Source of the DNA: Micromonospora sp. NBC_01699
GTDB lineage: Bacteria; Actinomycetota; Actinomycetes; Mycobacteriales; Micromonosporaceae
Reading direction: 5' to 3'
DNA: 64,000 bases
NCBI RefSeq assembly: GCF_036250065.1
Contig: NZ_CP109199.1
Location: forward strand, 4,650,001-4,714,000
The notes beneath the pieces are model-generated. The model searched no databases. It saw only the letters and a program-made list of their open reading frames with translations, and was not told where the DNA came from. This document shows, in pieces, positions 17,671 through 24,699 of the stretch. Every line of letters starts with the position of its first letter. Position 1 is the first letter of the stretch. The position numbers were made by a program, and so were the translations under genes.

Positions 17671-18720
17671 ATGTCGGGGCGCGTGATCTACATGGCACCG
17701 GAGGTCGCCGCCGAGGCGGGCGGCGTACGGATGCTCAGCCGGCACGTGTCCCTGCTGTGCGAAGCGGGAATCGACGCGGCCCTGTGGTGCCCGGCGCCCG
17801 GCTACCGCTACACCTGGTTCGACGAGGTCGTACCCATGCTGTCCGGCACGGACCTGGAACTGACCGCCGACGACCTGCTGGTGGTGCCCGAGCCGGCGGT
17901 GCTGCCCGGCCGCGACCCGGCCCCCGGCGCCCGCAAGGTCATCTTCAACCAGAACCACTTCTACACCCTGCTCACCTGGCCCGACCCGAGCGGATATCCG
18001 GGCTGGACACCGACCCCGACGGTGTGGACCGCATCTCGGGAGAGCGCCCGCGTGCTGACCCGGCTGTACCCGGAACTGCCGCTGCACCGGGTCCCGTACC
18101 CGATCGACACCGACCTGTTCCGTCCGGGCCCGCGACGTACCCGCAGCGTCGCCTGGATGCCGCGCAAACGGACCCAGGAATCCACGCTGCTCAAACGGCT
18201 GCTGGCCACCACGCCCGGTGCCGAGGACGTGGAACTGCGGGAACTGACCGGTCTGTCCGAACACGAGGTCGCCGAAACACTCGGACGGACCTCGGTGTTC
18301 GTGGCGCTGGGCGCTTTCGAGGGATTCGGGCTGCCGGTGGCCGAGGCGCTGTCCACCGGTTGCCTGGTCGTCGGCTATCCGGCCGGTGGCGGACTGGAGC
18401 TGTTCGACGCGCCGGGCGCCTGGGCGGTACCCGACCAGCGACCACTCCTGCTCGCCGAGGAAACCGTACGGGTGCTCGACCTGCCGGACACCGAGGGTCT
18501 GCGGACGGCGTCCCGACAGTGGGTACGGGATCGCCACACGGCCGAGACGGTCGGCCCGGCGCTGGTGGAGGCGGTACGGGCGGCCAGGGCGCGGCCCGGG
18601 GCACCCGCCCGCGCGGTCCACTTCAGCGCCTGGATGGACGAGATCCTGGCCGCGCTCGGCGGTCTCACCGGCTCCGCCGATGGGCGCTCGCCCCGGAGCA
18701 GCCGGGAACGGTCAGCGTAG
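17671..18720 (+). CDS. Glycosyltransferase family 4-like protein
   Basis: 349 residues. GT-B architecture with a short N-terminal domain (EAGGVRMLSRHVSLLCEAG) and a GT4-like nucleotide-sugar half containing VFVALGAFEGFGLPVAEALSTG and GGGLELF, the E-x7-E region. It transfers a sugar from a nucleotide donor; acceptor unknown. ATG 17671 is preceded by GGGAG; GTG 17665 is possible. It stands alone between the transporter operon and a convergent gene, with a strong hairpin after it, and shows no link to the polyketide cluster 12 kb away. Confidence 0.8.
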   Translation: MSGRVIYMAPEVAAEAGGVRMLSRHVSLLCEAGIDAALWCPAPGYRYTWFDEVVPMLSGTDLELTADDLLVVPEPAVLPGRDPAPGARKVIFNQNHFYTLLTWPDPSGYPGWTPTPTVWTASRESARVLTRLYPELPLHRVPYPIDTDLFRPGPRRTRSVAWMPRKRTQESTLLKRLLATTPGAEDVELRELTGLSEHEVAETLGRTSVFVALGAFEGFGLPVAEALSTGCLVVGYPAGGGLELFDAPGAWAVPDQRPLLLAEETVRVLDLPDTEGLRTASRQWVRDRHTAETVGPALVEAVRAARARPGAPARAVHFSAWMDEILAALGGLTGSADGRSPRSSRERSA

Positions 18721-18760
18721 TGTCGGAACGCGCGGCAGGCGCGAGGTCGGGGCGGGTACG

Positions 18761-18795
18761 GGTGGGCGTACGGCTCACCGCGCCGTACGCCCACC
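18761..18795. terminator. Bidirectional hairpin terminator
   Basis: A perfect 14-bp inverted repeat (GGTGGGCGTACGGC and its complement, loop of 7) sits between the convergent glycosyltransferase and DUF5954 genes. No T run is present, which is usual in actinomycetes. Confidence 0.75.
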
Positions 18796-18803
18796 GTTGT
18801 CGG

Positions 18804-19811
18804 TCAGTCGGGATCGGGCATCAGGCCCTGCGCGCGGAGGTCGTGGACGAGCCGTGCCGGCGGTAGGTGCGAATCCGGGTCCGAGCGGCGCGGGCCCTCC
18901 GGGCCGTCCGGGCCGACCCGGACGAAGGTCTCGATCCGGGTCACCCGGCACGGCACGCCCCGCACCTCGAAGTCGTCGGTACGCGGGGGCCGGTGCGCCG
19001 CGCGGGCGCGACTGTACGCCGCGATGAACTCCTCCAGCGGGGTGTTCTCGTCCCGGGGAATGTCCGCCATGGAGAAAGACTCCGCGTCCCGGGCCGCCTG
19101 CGGCGTCGCGTACGTGACCGGCCGGGGGCGCCACCTGCCGGCGACGTACTCCCCCACCGTGTAGCCGACCGGGAGCAGCACCACGTTCGGGTGGGTGGTC
19201 AGCGCCCGGCGGGAATCGGCGTGCACATCCTCGGGAACGGTCCTCGGCTCGTAGGCGGCCGAGATCATCTCCATCCGGACGAGTCCGTCGGTGAGCCCGG
19301 TACTCGCCGTCGGGTCAATGACAAAACCGTCCATCTGCGACGTGTGCCGTTCCGCCTGGCCGGGCCGGTACGGGTCCGGGTCGGTGGGCCGGGGCGGCTC
19401 CGGTCCGTTCGGGCCCATCCGGATGAACGGTTGGGCCCGGATGATCCGGTAGCGGCGGCCGTTCGCGGTGAGTTCGTCGACAACCTCCCAGTCAAGCAAC
19501 TCGTACGCCACCTCGCACTCGGCCCGCTCGGCCGCGTGCTCGGGGGTCTGTGGTGTCTCACTGAACAGCTTCCGGAAGTGGGACGCGAGGCCGTCCCGCG
19601 CATGTTGCGGCGCGTCGGCGTTGAGCCGGAGGATCCGCCATCGGCCGCCCACCTCCTCCGCGGAGCCGAAGACCGGGGCGCCCCACATGATCGTCGGGTA
19701 GGCGACCGAGCGGTTCCGGGCATCGTCTTCGGAGACCGCCGACACGGGGTCGTCCCGCTGCTCGATTCTGATCAGCAGGTGATCAGGCACCTGCGTACCG
19801 TCATTGGCCAT
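18804..19811 (-). CDS. DUF5954-family protein
   Basis: 335 residues. The opening (IRIEQRDDPVSAVSEDDAR, then AYPTIMWGAPVFG) and the repeated RIxxFxRxGPxGPExPRxxDPD pattern match my recollection of the actinobacterial DUF5954 family; no function is known. The protein contains an internal duplication: the segment around residues 105-145 resembles the one around 280-325. No signal peptide or membrane segment. It is monocistronic, convergent with the glycosyltransferase. Confidence 0.65.
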   Translation of the reverse strand: MANDGTQVPDHLLIRIEQRDDPVSAVSEDDARNRSVAYPTIMWGAPVFGSAEEVGGRWRILRLNADAPQHARDGLASHFRKLFSETPQTPEHAAERAECEVAYELLDWEVVDELTANGRRYRIIRAQPFIRMGPNGPEPPRPTDPDPYRPGQAERHTSQMDGFVIDPTASTGLTDGLVRMEMISAAYEPRTVPEDVHADSRRALTTHPNVVLLPVGYTVGEYVAGRWRPRPVTYATPQAARDAESFSMADIPRDENTPLEEFIAAYSRARAAHRPPRTDDFEVRGVPCRVTRIETFVRVGPDGPEGPRRSDPDSHLPPARLVHDLRAQGLMPDPD

Positions 19812-19840
19812 GTGCGCATTGTGATCCCTTGGCTGCTGAA

Positions 19841-20185
19841 ATGCAGCCCCGCCACCACCACACTTCCTCCAGGTTTATCGACCGGGTGCCGTCTTCACGC
19901 CTGCCTTTCGAAGCCGACCTCGCCCGCTGGTTCCCGGACCGGCCGGCGATCAAGCTGACCACCTCGGTTCGGCCGGTTGCCCAGTTCCTGGCCAGACTGT
20001 CGCAGCGGGACGCGGCGGCACTGGAGGGGTTCGACCGCAGGGTCCGGTCGGGCACCCTGCCGTGGGTCCTCGACATCGGTGACGACTCCTACGACTTCCC
20101 GTTCGCCGCCAACGACTGCGACACCTTTGTGGTCAGATCGCCCGTAGTCGACGGCGGACCGGTGGGTCGTGGACCCAGCCGATGA
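19841..20185 (+). CDS. Small hypothetical protein, possibly truncated
   Basis: About 114 residues. The stretch at 19905-20135 has strong third-position G/C bias in this frame (RPVAQFLARLSQRDAAALEG, then WVLDIGDDSYDFPFAANDC), suggesting real or formerly real coding sequence. There is no clear ribosome site, and the last 53 bases overlap the opposing gene's 3' end, where the translation looks like shadow. It may be a remnant. No family recognised. Confidence 0.35.
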   Translation: MQPRHHHTSSRFIDRVPSSRLPFEADLARWFPDRPAIKLTTSVRPVAQFLARLSQRDAAALEGFDRRVRSGTLPWVLDIGDDSYDFPFAANDCDTFVVRSPVVDGGPVGRGPSR

Positions 20186-20414
20186 AGCGGGCTTCAGCCT
20201 GTTCGGGGGTCAGGTCGGGCAGGGTTGCCGTTGCCTTGTCGCGGAAGCCGCCCATCACCTCGGCGAGTCGGGGCCGGTTTCCCTGGTAGAGGGACCACAT
20301 GCGGCGGCGGAACACCTGGCAGGGCCATTCCTCGTTGTCGTCCTTACACCGCCAGTCGTCGCCCGGCCGGTGCGGGGCGCCCATCGGGTCGCCGTCGTCG
20401 GGGTCGTGTTCCAC
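20133..20414 (-). CDS. Small conserved hypothetical protein
   Basis: 93 residues from a GTG behind GGAGGAAG. Acidic start (EHDPDDGD), then WRCKDDNEEWPCQVFRRRM with two Cys six residues apart, and an Arg/Trp-rich end. This WxCxxxxxxWPCxxFRR pattern is common among short actinomycete proteins encoded beside XRE/DUF397 regulators; the function is not known. Last gene of a minus-strand row of tiny genes, 11 bp after the ribbon-helix-helix gene. Confidence 0.65.
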   Translation of the reverse strand: MEHDPDDGDPMGAPHRPGDDWRCKDDNEEWPCQVFRRRMWSLYQGNRPRLAEVMGGFRDKATATLPDLTPEQAEARFIGWVHDPPVRRRLRAI

Positions 20415-20425
20415 GCTTCCTCCGT

Positions 20426-20653
20426 TCAGAGCAGGTGGACCCGCTCGGTGCCGCCGTCGGTGTTCCGCACCGTGAGGCTTCCCTCGCCTTGTTCCGTCAG
20501 GTGGAGGACCAGGTCGAAGACGACCAGGGCCCGGTTGATCGTGTCGGTCTTCGTGTCCCGTGACCGGGCGCACGCCGAGGTGAGTGCGTCGACCGCGCGG
20601 GGCATCAGGTTGACTGTGATCTTCGTGAGCGTCGACCGGTCCGGGTCAGCCAC
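20426..20653 (-). CDS. Ribbon-helix-helix-type DNA-binding protein
   Basis: 75 residues. The beta strand TKITVNLMPRAVDAL, followed by two helices (SACARSRDTKTDTINRALV, then a hydrophobic helix), fits the CopG/Arc ribbon-helix-helix fold. These act as dimeric repressors or partition-like proteins. The ATG overlaps the end of the upstream Cys-rich gene by 8 bases. It is the only recognisable regulator inside the small-gene operon and may autoregulate it. Confidence 0.7.
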   Translation of the reverse strand: MADPDRSTLTKITVNLMPRAVDALTSACARSRDTKTDTINRALVVFDLVLHLTEQGEGSLTVRNTDGGTERVHLL

Positions 20654-20864
20654 GACGACGCTTGCCGATCTCGATCATGGGTATCGTCGGGGCGGGTGGT
20701 CGTGTCTTGCGCGTCCAGCATGGGCAGGAGCACGGTGCCCACGGCAGCCACGACTTCGACCCCGGCTTGACCCACCCCCTGCACCGGTCGCACTTGGCGC
20801 TGTCGCTGCCGCAGTTCATACACAACGGCCCGTCCGCCGCCGGGGTCAGCGGCTCGTCCGTCAC
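20646..20864 (-). CDS. Small Cys-rich protein, possible zinc ribbon
   Basis: 72 residues from a GTG with GGAGG upstream. It has six cysteines, CMNCGSDSAKCDRC and a CSCPC cluster, with a basic tail (GKRRRG). The first two CxxC pairs can form a zinc ribbon. Its GTGA start overlaps the previous gene's stop by four bases, so translation is coupled. No function known. Confidence 0.65.
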   Translation of the reverse strand: MTDEPLTPAADGPLCMNCGSDSAKCDRCRGWVKPGSKSWLPWAPCSCPCWTRKTRPPAPTIPMIEIGKRRRG

Positions 20865-21043
20865 CGGGCCTCCAGTGCCACCGGTGCCACTGTTTGGCGC
20901 TCGCGTTGGGCCCAGGCCAACTGCTCGCACCCATCCGCCCGACACTGCGGACAGCGCCGACCATTGACATGACCCCGAAGCGTCATCCCGGCGGCCCACC
21001 AGATCCCGGCCCTCGTCAACGGCTCATCCTGCCTACTCATCAT
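20861..21043 (-). CDS. Small protein with CxxC motif
   Basis: 60 residues from ATG 21043, chosen because ATGA overlaps the upstream stop. Contains GRRCPQCRADGCEQLAWA, a three-Cys cluster. It ends with a stop overlapping the next GTG. Unknown function; its tight coupling on both sides shows it is a genuine member of the small-gene operon. Confidence 0.6.
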   Translation of the reverse strand: MMSRQDEPLTRAGIWWAAGMTLRGHVNGRRCPQCRADGCEQLAWAQRERQTVAPVALEAR

Positions 21044-21246
21044 TCGCCTTCCTCTGCACCGTTCTGCGTACCGGTGCACACGTCCCGCGCGAGAGCCTGG
21101 AGAAACTCGATCGCACGATCCATATACGGACATCCGTACTGGGTGCAATGGAGGCAGACCGGCCGCCAGAGGCGCGAATTACGGTGCCGCATGACCTCAC
21201 TCCGGGCGATCCACTTCAACGTCTCGATACTCAAATCCCCGCCCAT
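21040..21246 (-). CDS. Small hypothetical protein with Cys cluster
   Basis: 68 residues. LKWIARSEVMRHRNSRLW is followed by PVCLHCTQYGCPYMDRA (three Cys) and a helical, acidic end. The start lies 3 bases after the preceding stop, with GGGGTG as a weak ribosome site. Probably another small metal-binding protein of the same operon; no family recognised. Confidence 0.6.
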   Translation of the reverse strand: MGGDLSIETLKWIARSEVMRHRNSRLWRPVCLHCTQYGCPYMDRAIEFLQALARDVCTGTQNGAEEGE

Positions 21247-21249
21247 CGG

Positions 21250-21444
21250 TCACCCCGTCGGGTTGCGCCGGATGCGCCCGGACATCCCGATCGAGAACAG
21301 CTCCATCGGAACGGTCCGACGCTTCTCGTCGTACCTGCCCTCGTTGGGCATCCGCCGCCGCGCACCAGGAGCGGGCGGCGTGTCGGGCACCTCCTCACCG
21401 GAGATCTCCGGTTCGGCGGTCTGGTTGGTCTCGTCGTCACTCAT
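21250..21444 (-). CDS. Small acidic hypothetical protein
   Basis: 64 residues from ATG 21444, preceded by GGAGG at slightly long distance. The N-terminal half is acidic and Pro-rich, apparently disordered; the C-terminal half is basic (RRRMPNEGRYDEKRRTVP, then GMSGRIRRNPTG). Unknown function. An 87-bp gap separates it from the upstream gene. Confidence 0.55.
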   Translation of the reverse strand: MSDDETNQTAEPEISGEEVPDTPPAPGARRRMPNEGRYDEKRRTVPMELFSIGMSGRIRRNPTG

Positions 21445-21531
21445 AGGGTGTGCCTCCATCTCGAACGGCGGGGTGAATGTCGCGCAGCAGGCGCGGTAGT
21501 ACGCGGTAGTAGGCGGGGCCAGCACGTCGCG

Positions 21532-21852
21532 TCATGACCACCGACTCGGGTCGGTCGCGGTCGGACACCGCACACACCCGAACGGACACGGAGGCCGGCG
21601 GTAACCCGGAAGCGCCGTGGTCCGCACGACACCGACCCAACCCGCCACCCGCTCACCGTCCGGACCCAACTCGACCCCCACCAGGGCAACCCAATCCGTA
21701 CGACCCAACTCCACGTCCACGGGGTAATGCGTCACCCGCAGACGAAGGTCCTGCCAACCCTCGGGCCACTCAAACGGCCCATGACCAAGCAGGTACGACG
21801 TCGGATCGATCGTGAACACATCACCGACCTTGACCAACGGCTCATCCGACAT
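21532..21852 (-). CDS. Small hypothetical protein, beta-rich
   Basis: 106 residues. The core (VKVGDVFTIDPTSYLLGHGP, then WVALVGVELGPDGERVAGWV) alternates short strands and resembles short actinomycete hypothetical proteins found in similar operons. The tail carries PCPFGCVRC. The ATG overlaps the end of the upstream small ORF by 11 bases. Function unknown. Confidence 0.6.
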   Translation of the reverse strand: MSDEPLVKVGDVFTIDPTSYLLGHGPFEWPEGWQDLRLRVTHYPVDVELGRTDWVALVGVELGPDGERVAGWVGVVRTTALPGYRRPPCPFGCVRCPTATDPSRWS

Positions 21853-22039
21853 GACAACCCCCGTCGCGGGACACGCGGTAGCCCGTGCGCTGCCCAAACG
21901 TCGGCAACGGCCCCAGAGACAGGGTCGGACCAGCCCACACCGGGCGGACGGACGGCGGCGAAGTGAGCGGCGGCGGCGCGGCAGCCCCGAGGGACCACGG
22001 CCGGACGCGGCACCACCAGTGGCGGCGGGGTGGGGACAT
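21842..22039 (-). CDS. Very small Pro/Arg/Trp-rich protein
   Basis: 65 residues (RRHWWCRVRPWSLGAAAPPP, later PVWAGPTLSLGPLPTFGQR). The second of two nearby ATGs is used; it has AAGGAG 8 bases upstream, while the first ATG meets a stop after one codon. It overlaps the next start, which supports expression. It would be the first gene of the small-gene operon, with TACAAA about 20 bases upstream as a possible -10. Confidence 0.5.
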   Translation of the reverse strand: MSPPRRHWWCRVRPWSLGAAAPPPLTSPPSVRPVWAGPTLSLGPLPTFGQRTGYRVSRDGGCHVG

Positions 22040-22216
22040 CACGGCATCTCCTTGATTTGTACGTGGGACACCCGAAAGGACATCAATGTGCCCGCCCGTT
22101 TTCGCTCCGCGAGCAGTAGCACTGGTAGCCAGCTTGCCCTGCCGGAACAGGCAACGCAGCGGCCGATGGTAATGTCCCGAGATATCCACGCTCTGTCCCT
22201 AAAGGAGGCACCGAAC

Positions 22217-22987
22217 GTGAATGAGACTCTTCGGTCCGCGATGACGGAACTCGGCCTGACCGTAGATTCACTTGCTCAGCAAACCGGCGTCGACCGGAAA
22301 ACCGTTGGTCGATGGCTGTCGCCTGGTCGTGTGCCGCACGCCCGCACACGCGTTCGAGCGGCGGCGGTCCTTGGCCGGGAAGTAAGCGAACTGTGGCCCG
22401 ATACAGGCCGTCGGCGTGACCCACTGTGGTTCGTGCCCTGGGCACAAGCGGAGCGCGAGGCAGTATCGTTGCGCTCGTTCGAACCGCTGGTGGTGCCCGG
22501 CCTGTTACAGACCGAGGCGTACGCACGTGTGGTGCTGACCGATGCGGGGCTGTGGTCGCGGGATGATGTGGAGTTGCGCGTGCGCAACCGAATGGACCGG
22601 CACGCGATCCTCGCCAGGAGCAAGCCACCGCAGTTCACGGCTGTTTTGGACGAAGGGGTCCTGCATCGCGCGGTCGGTAGCCCTCAGGTGATGCGGGACC
22701 AAATCCGGGCGATCATCACTGCGTGCGACGAGCCGCACATCCGTGTGCACATCGTGCCGTCGACGGCTGGCGCGTACGCTGGCCTGAACGGACCCTTCGT
22801 GCTTGCCGCAGGCCCAGGCGGTCGGCTAACCGGTTACCTGGACACTCAACTCGACGGCCAGGTGGTCGACAGCGCTGACAAGATGGAGGCGCTTCAGGCG
22901 TCGTGGGAGTCCGTGCGCGGTGAGGCGTTGCCGCACCGGCAGTCAATCGACCTGATGATGGAAGTGGCAGGAACATGGACGACCTAA
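22217..22987 (+). CDS. XRE-family regulator with DUF5753 domain
   Basis: 256 residues from a GTG with AAAGGAGG 8 bases upstream. The N-terminal helix-turn-helix (MTELGLTVDSLAQQTGVDRK, then TVGRWLSPGR) is followed by the DUF5753 domain (FEPLVVPGLLQTEAYARVVL to about residue 250). Actinomycetes carry many such regulators paired with a DUF397 protein; characterised pairs such as WhiJ-type act like repressor/antagonist couples affecting development and antibiotics. Divergent from the small-gene operon, which it probably controls. Confidence 0.88.
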   Translation: MNETLRSAMTELGLTVDSLAQQTGVDRKTVGRWLSPGRVPHARTRVRAAAVLGREVSELWPDTGRRRDPLWFVPWAQAEREAVSLRSFEPLVVPGLLQTEAYARVVLTDAGLWSRDDVELRVRNRMDRHAILARSKPPQFTAVLDEGVLHRAVGSPQVMRDQIRAIITACDEPHIRVHIVPSTAGAYAGLNGPFVLAAGPGGRLTGYLDTQLDGQVVDSADKMEALQASWESVRGEALPHRQSIDLMMEVAGTWTT

Positions 22988-23166
22988 CCGGCGCCCAGTG
23001 GCGCAAGAGCACCCGTAGCAGCGGGAACGGTGGCAATTGTGTGGAGGTCGCCGACAACCTGTCCGGCCGGGTGCTGGTCCGGGACACGAAGGACCGCGAT
23101 GGCGGCACCCTCAACTTCGGCCCGGACGCGTGGCGCGCGTTCGTCGGGCTGGCAAAGCAGCAGTAA
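22975..23166 (+). CDS. DUF397 protein (partner of XRE regulator)
   Basis: 63 residues. Typical DUF397 features: LTGAQWRKSTRSSGNGGNCV, VEVADN, VLVRDTKDRDGG, and WRAFVGLAK. It overlaps the regulator gene by 13 bases, so the two are translated together. In studied systems the small partner modulates its XRE regulator by direct binding. Confidence 0.9.
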   Translation: MDDLTGAQWRKSTRSSGNGGNCVEVADNLSGRVLVRDTKDRDGGTLNFGPDAWRAFVGLAKQQ

Positions 23167-23206
23167 ACGCCCGTAGCGGGCACGGGTGCTCTGTTCGCTG
23201 ACGACT

Positions 23207-23287
23207 GTGACGAAGAGACGTCATTCTCTATTTCTCTCAAGGGTTCGATTCCTTCGAGGAAACAAGAGAATGACGTCTCTTCGTCAC
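23207..23287. repeat. Perfect 23-bp inverted repeat with 35-base spacer
   Basis: The arms 23207-23229 and 23265-23287 are exact reverse complements (beginning GTGACGAAGAGACGTC). The spacer contains a second weaker hairpin around GGTTCGATTCC. It lies 40 bp after the DUF397 stop. It could be a strong terminator, a structured small RNA, or the footprint of a small mobile element; length and perfection exceed ordinary terminators in this window. Confidence 0.85.
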
Positions 23288-23353
23288 TCGCGTCGGTGTC
23301 CCGGCGGGCTGGCCGTCTTTGGCCGCTCGCCCGGTTGACGCCAGCTTCTATCC

Positions 23354-23644
23354 GTGCGCCGCCTCCCCGTATGCCTGGATCAGCAGCCCACGGTGATTCC
23401 TGGTCTTCTAAAGCGGGTGGACTACGCGCGTGCAGTCTTCCGGAGCGGTGGCATGCTCACGGACGGAAAGCTGGAGGAGAGCGTCGCGCTCCGGTTGGAT
23501 CGGCAATCGGCGCTCGACCGGGAGCGGCCCCCGCTACTCACGGTGGTGATCGACAAGGGTGCACTACGGCGGCCGGTAGGTGGGCCACCCGTGGGTCTGC
23601 ACCTCGTCTCCTTGTCAGTCGGGGGCGACCTTCTCAAACGCTGA
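23354..23644 (+). pseudogene. Remnant of a DUF5753/XRE regulator
   Basis: The frame encodes VIPGLLKRVDYARAVF, then LRLDRQSALDRERPPLLTVV and IDKGALRRPVG, which lines up with VVPGLLQTEAYARVVL through VLHRAVGSPQV of the intact regulator at 22217. The helix-turn-helix half is absent upstream, and the C-terminal part stops early. There is no ribosome site. It is read as a decayed second copy of a DUF5753 regulator. Confidence 0.65.
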
Positions 23645-23854
23645 GCCCCGCCTCGGTATGACGGGCCCGTCCGGCACGACTCGCCGGACAGGCCGTTGAG
23701 CACGGTTGACCCCGCAGTCTGGCTGGACACCGGGAGTCGTGTGGAGATGTGGCTCCGACGGTGGCGGCAAGCGATCATCATCTCCCCCGGGCCCGGTGGC
23801 GGGGGGTCCGGTCGTATCGCCGTGGACGTGACGAGCGGCCGATCCGGGAGTTCA

Positions 23855-23860
23855 TATAGT
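23855..23860 (+). promoter_or_regulatory. -10 element for leaderless methyltransferase gene
   Basis: TATAGT ends 6 bases before GTG 23867, the standard TANNNT-to-start spacing of leaderless actinobacterial transcripts, and no Shine-Dalgarno sequence precedes this start. No clear -35 is visible. Confidence 0.6.
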
Positions 23861-23866
23861 CGTGCG

Positions 23867-24475
23867 GTGAACATGGAGCAGGTTCGGCAGGCATACGGAT
23901 CCATCGCGGAGCTCTACATCGGGCTGTTCGGTACGAGACAGCAGGTACACGCCGACGACCTCGCCCTCATCGGGCGCCACCTGGCGGGCCGACCCGGCCC
24001 GGTGCTCGATCTGGGCTGCGGGCCGGGCCATATCACCGACTACCTTCGCTCCCTCGGCGCCGACGCGACCGGAATCGACCTGGTCCCCGAGTTCATCGCC
24101 CATGCGCGGGCAACCCACCCGAGCGGCAGCTACCAACTCGGGTCGATACAGAAGCTCGACGTCGCCGACCACTCCATCGCCGGCATCCTGGCCTGGTACT
24201 CGTTGATCCATCTGCCGCCGCAGGATCTCGACGGCGTGCTCGCCGAGTTCCGGCGAGTGATGGCCCCGGCCGGAGCGTTGGTGCTCGGTCTCTTCGTGGG
24301 CGACGAGGTCGCCGCCTTCGACCACAAGGTCGTGACCGCGTACCGCTGGCCCGTTGACGAATTCTCCGAGCGACTGGCGCGCGCCGGCTTCACGGAGGTT
24401 GAGCGCCTACAGCGACCCAGCGACGGCACCCATCGGCCACACGCCGCCATCGCGGCAATCGCCACCCAGGGTTGA
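23867..24475 (+). CDS. Class I SAM-dependent methyltransferase
   Basis: 202 residues from GTG 23867; ATG 23873 is two codons in. Motif I is VLDLGCGPGHITDYL, motif II GIDLVPEFIAHA, then the post-I region LDVADHSIAGILAWYSLIHL. Of the UbiE/methyltransf_11/25 type, it transfers methyl from SAM to an unknown small acceptor in the cytoplasm. It appears to be transcribed alone from a leaderless promoter. Confidence 0.82.
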   Translation: MNMEQVRQAYGSIAELYIGLFGTRQQVHADDLALIGRHLAGRPGPVLDLGCGPGHITDYLRSLGADATGIDLVPEFIAHARATHPSGSYQLGSIQKLDVADHSIAGILAWYSLIHLPPQDLDGVLAEFRRVMAPAGALVLGLFVGDEVAAFDHKVVTAYRWPVDEFSERLARAGFTEVERLQRPSDGTHRPHAAIAAIATQG

Positions 24476-24699
24476 CCGTCGGCGCCTCGCTTCCCGTGCC
24501 GACTTCGCGGATTCCGGCCGTCTGGCGGCATGCGCGCGAGCCCTTGTCCGGGCGCCCAGCGACCCGGTCTTTCTATCGACCAACCACTTACTTCTGCTCA
24601 TCTGGACAAAAGTTCCGATTGATCGACGCATAGATATGGACAGTTGAATGAAAGACCCCTACCGTGTCCGTCACGTCCCGCTCCCGTCCCGGAGGAACA

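Noticed and set aside
17671-18720. Glycosyltransferase as part of the polyketide cluster
   Set aside because: It is 12 kb away, behind terminators and unrelated genes, with no deoxysugar genes nearby.
23235-23260. tRNA-like T-loop (GGTTCGATTCC) in the inverted-repeat spacer
   Set aside because: No acceptor, anticodon or D arm can be built around it, so it is not a tRNA; a tRNA-derived attachment core is only speculation.
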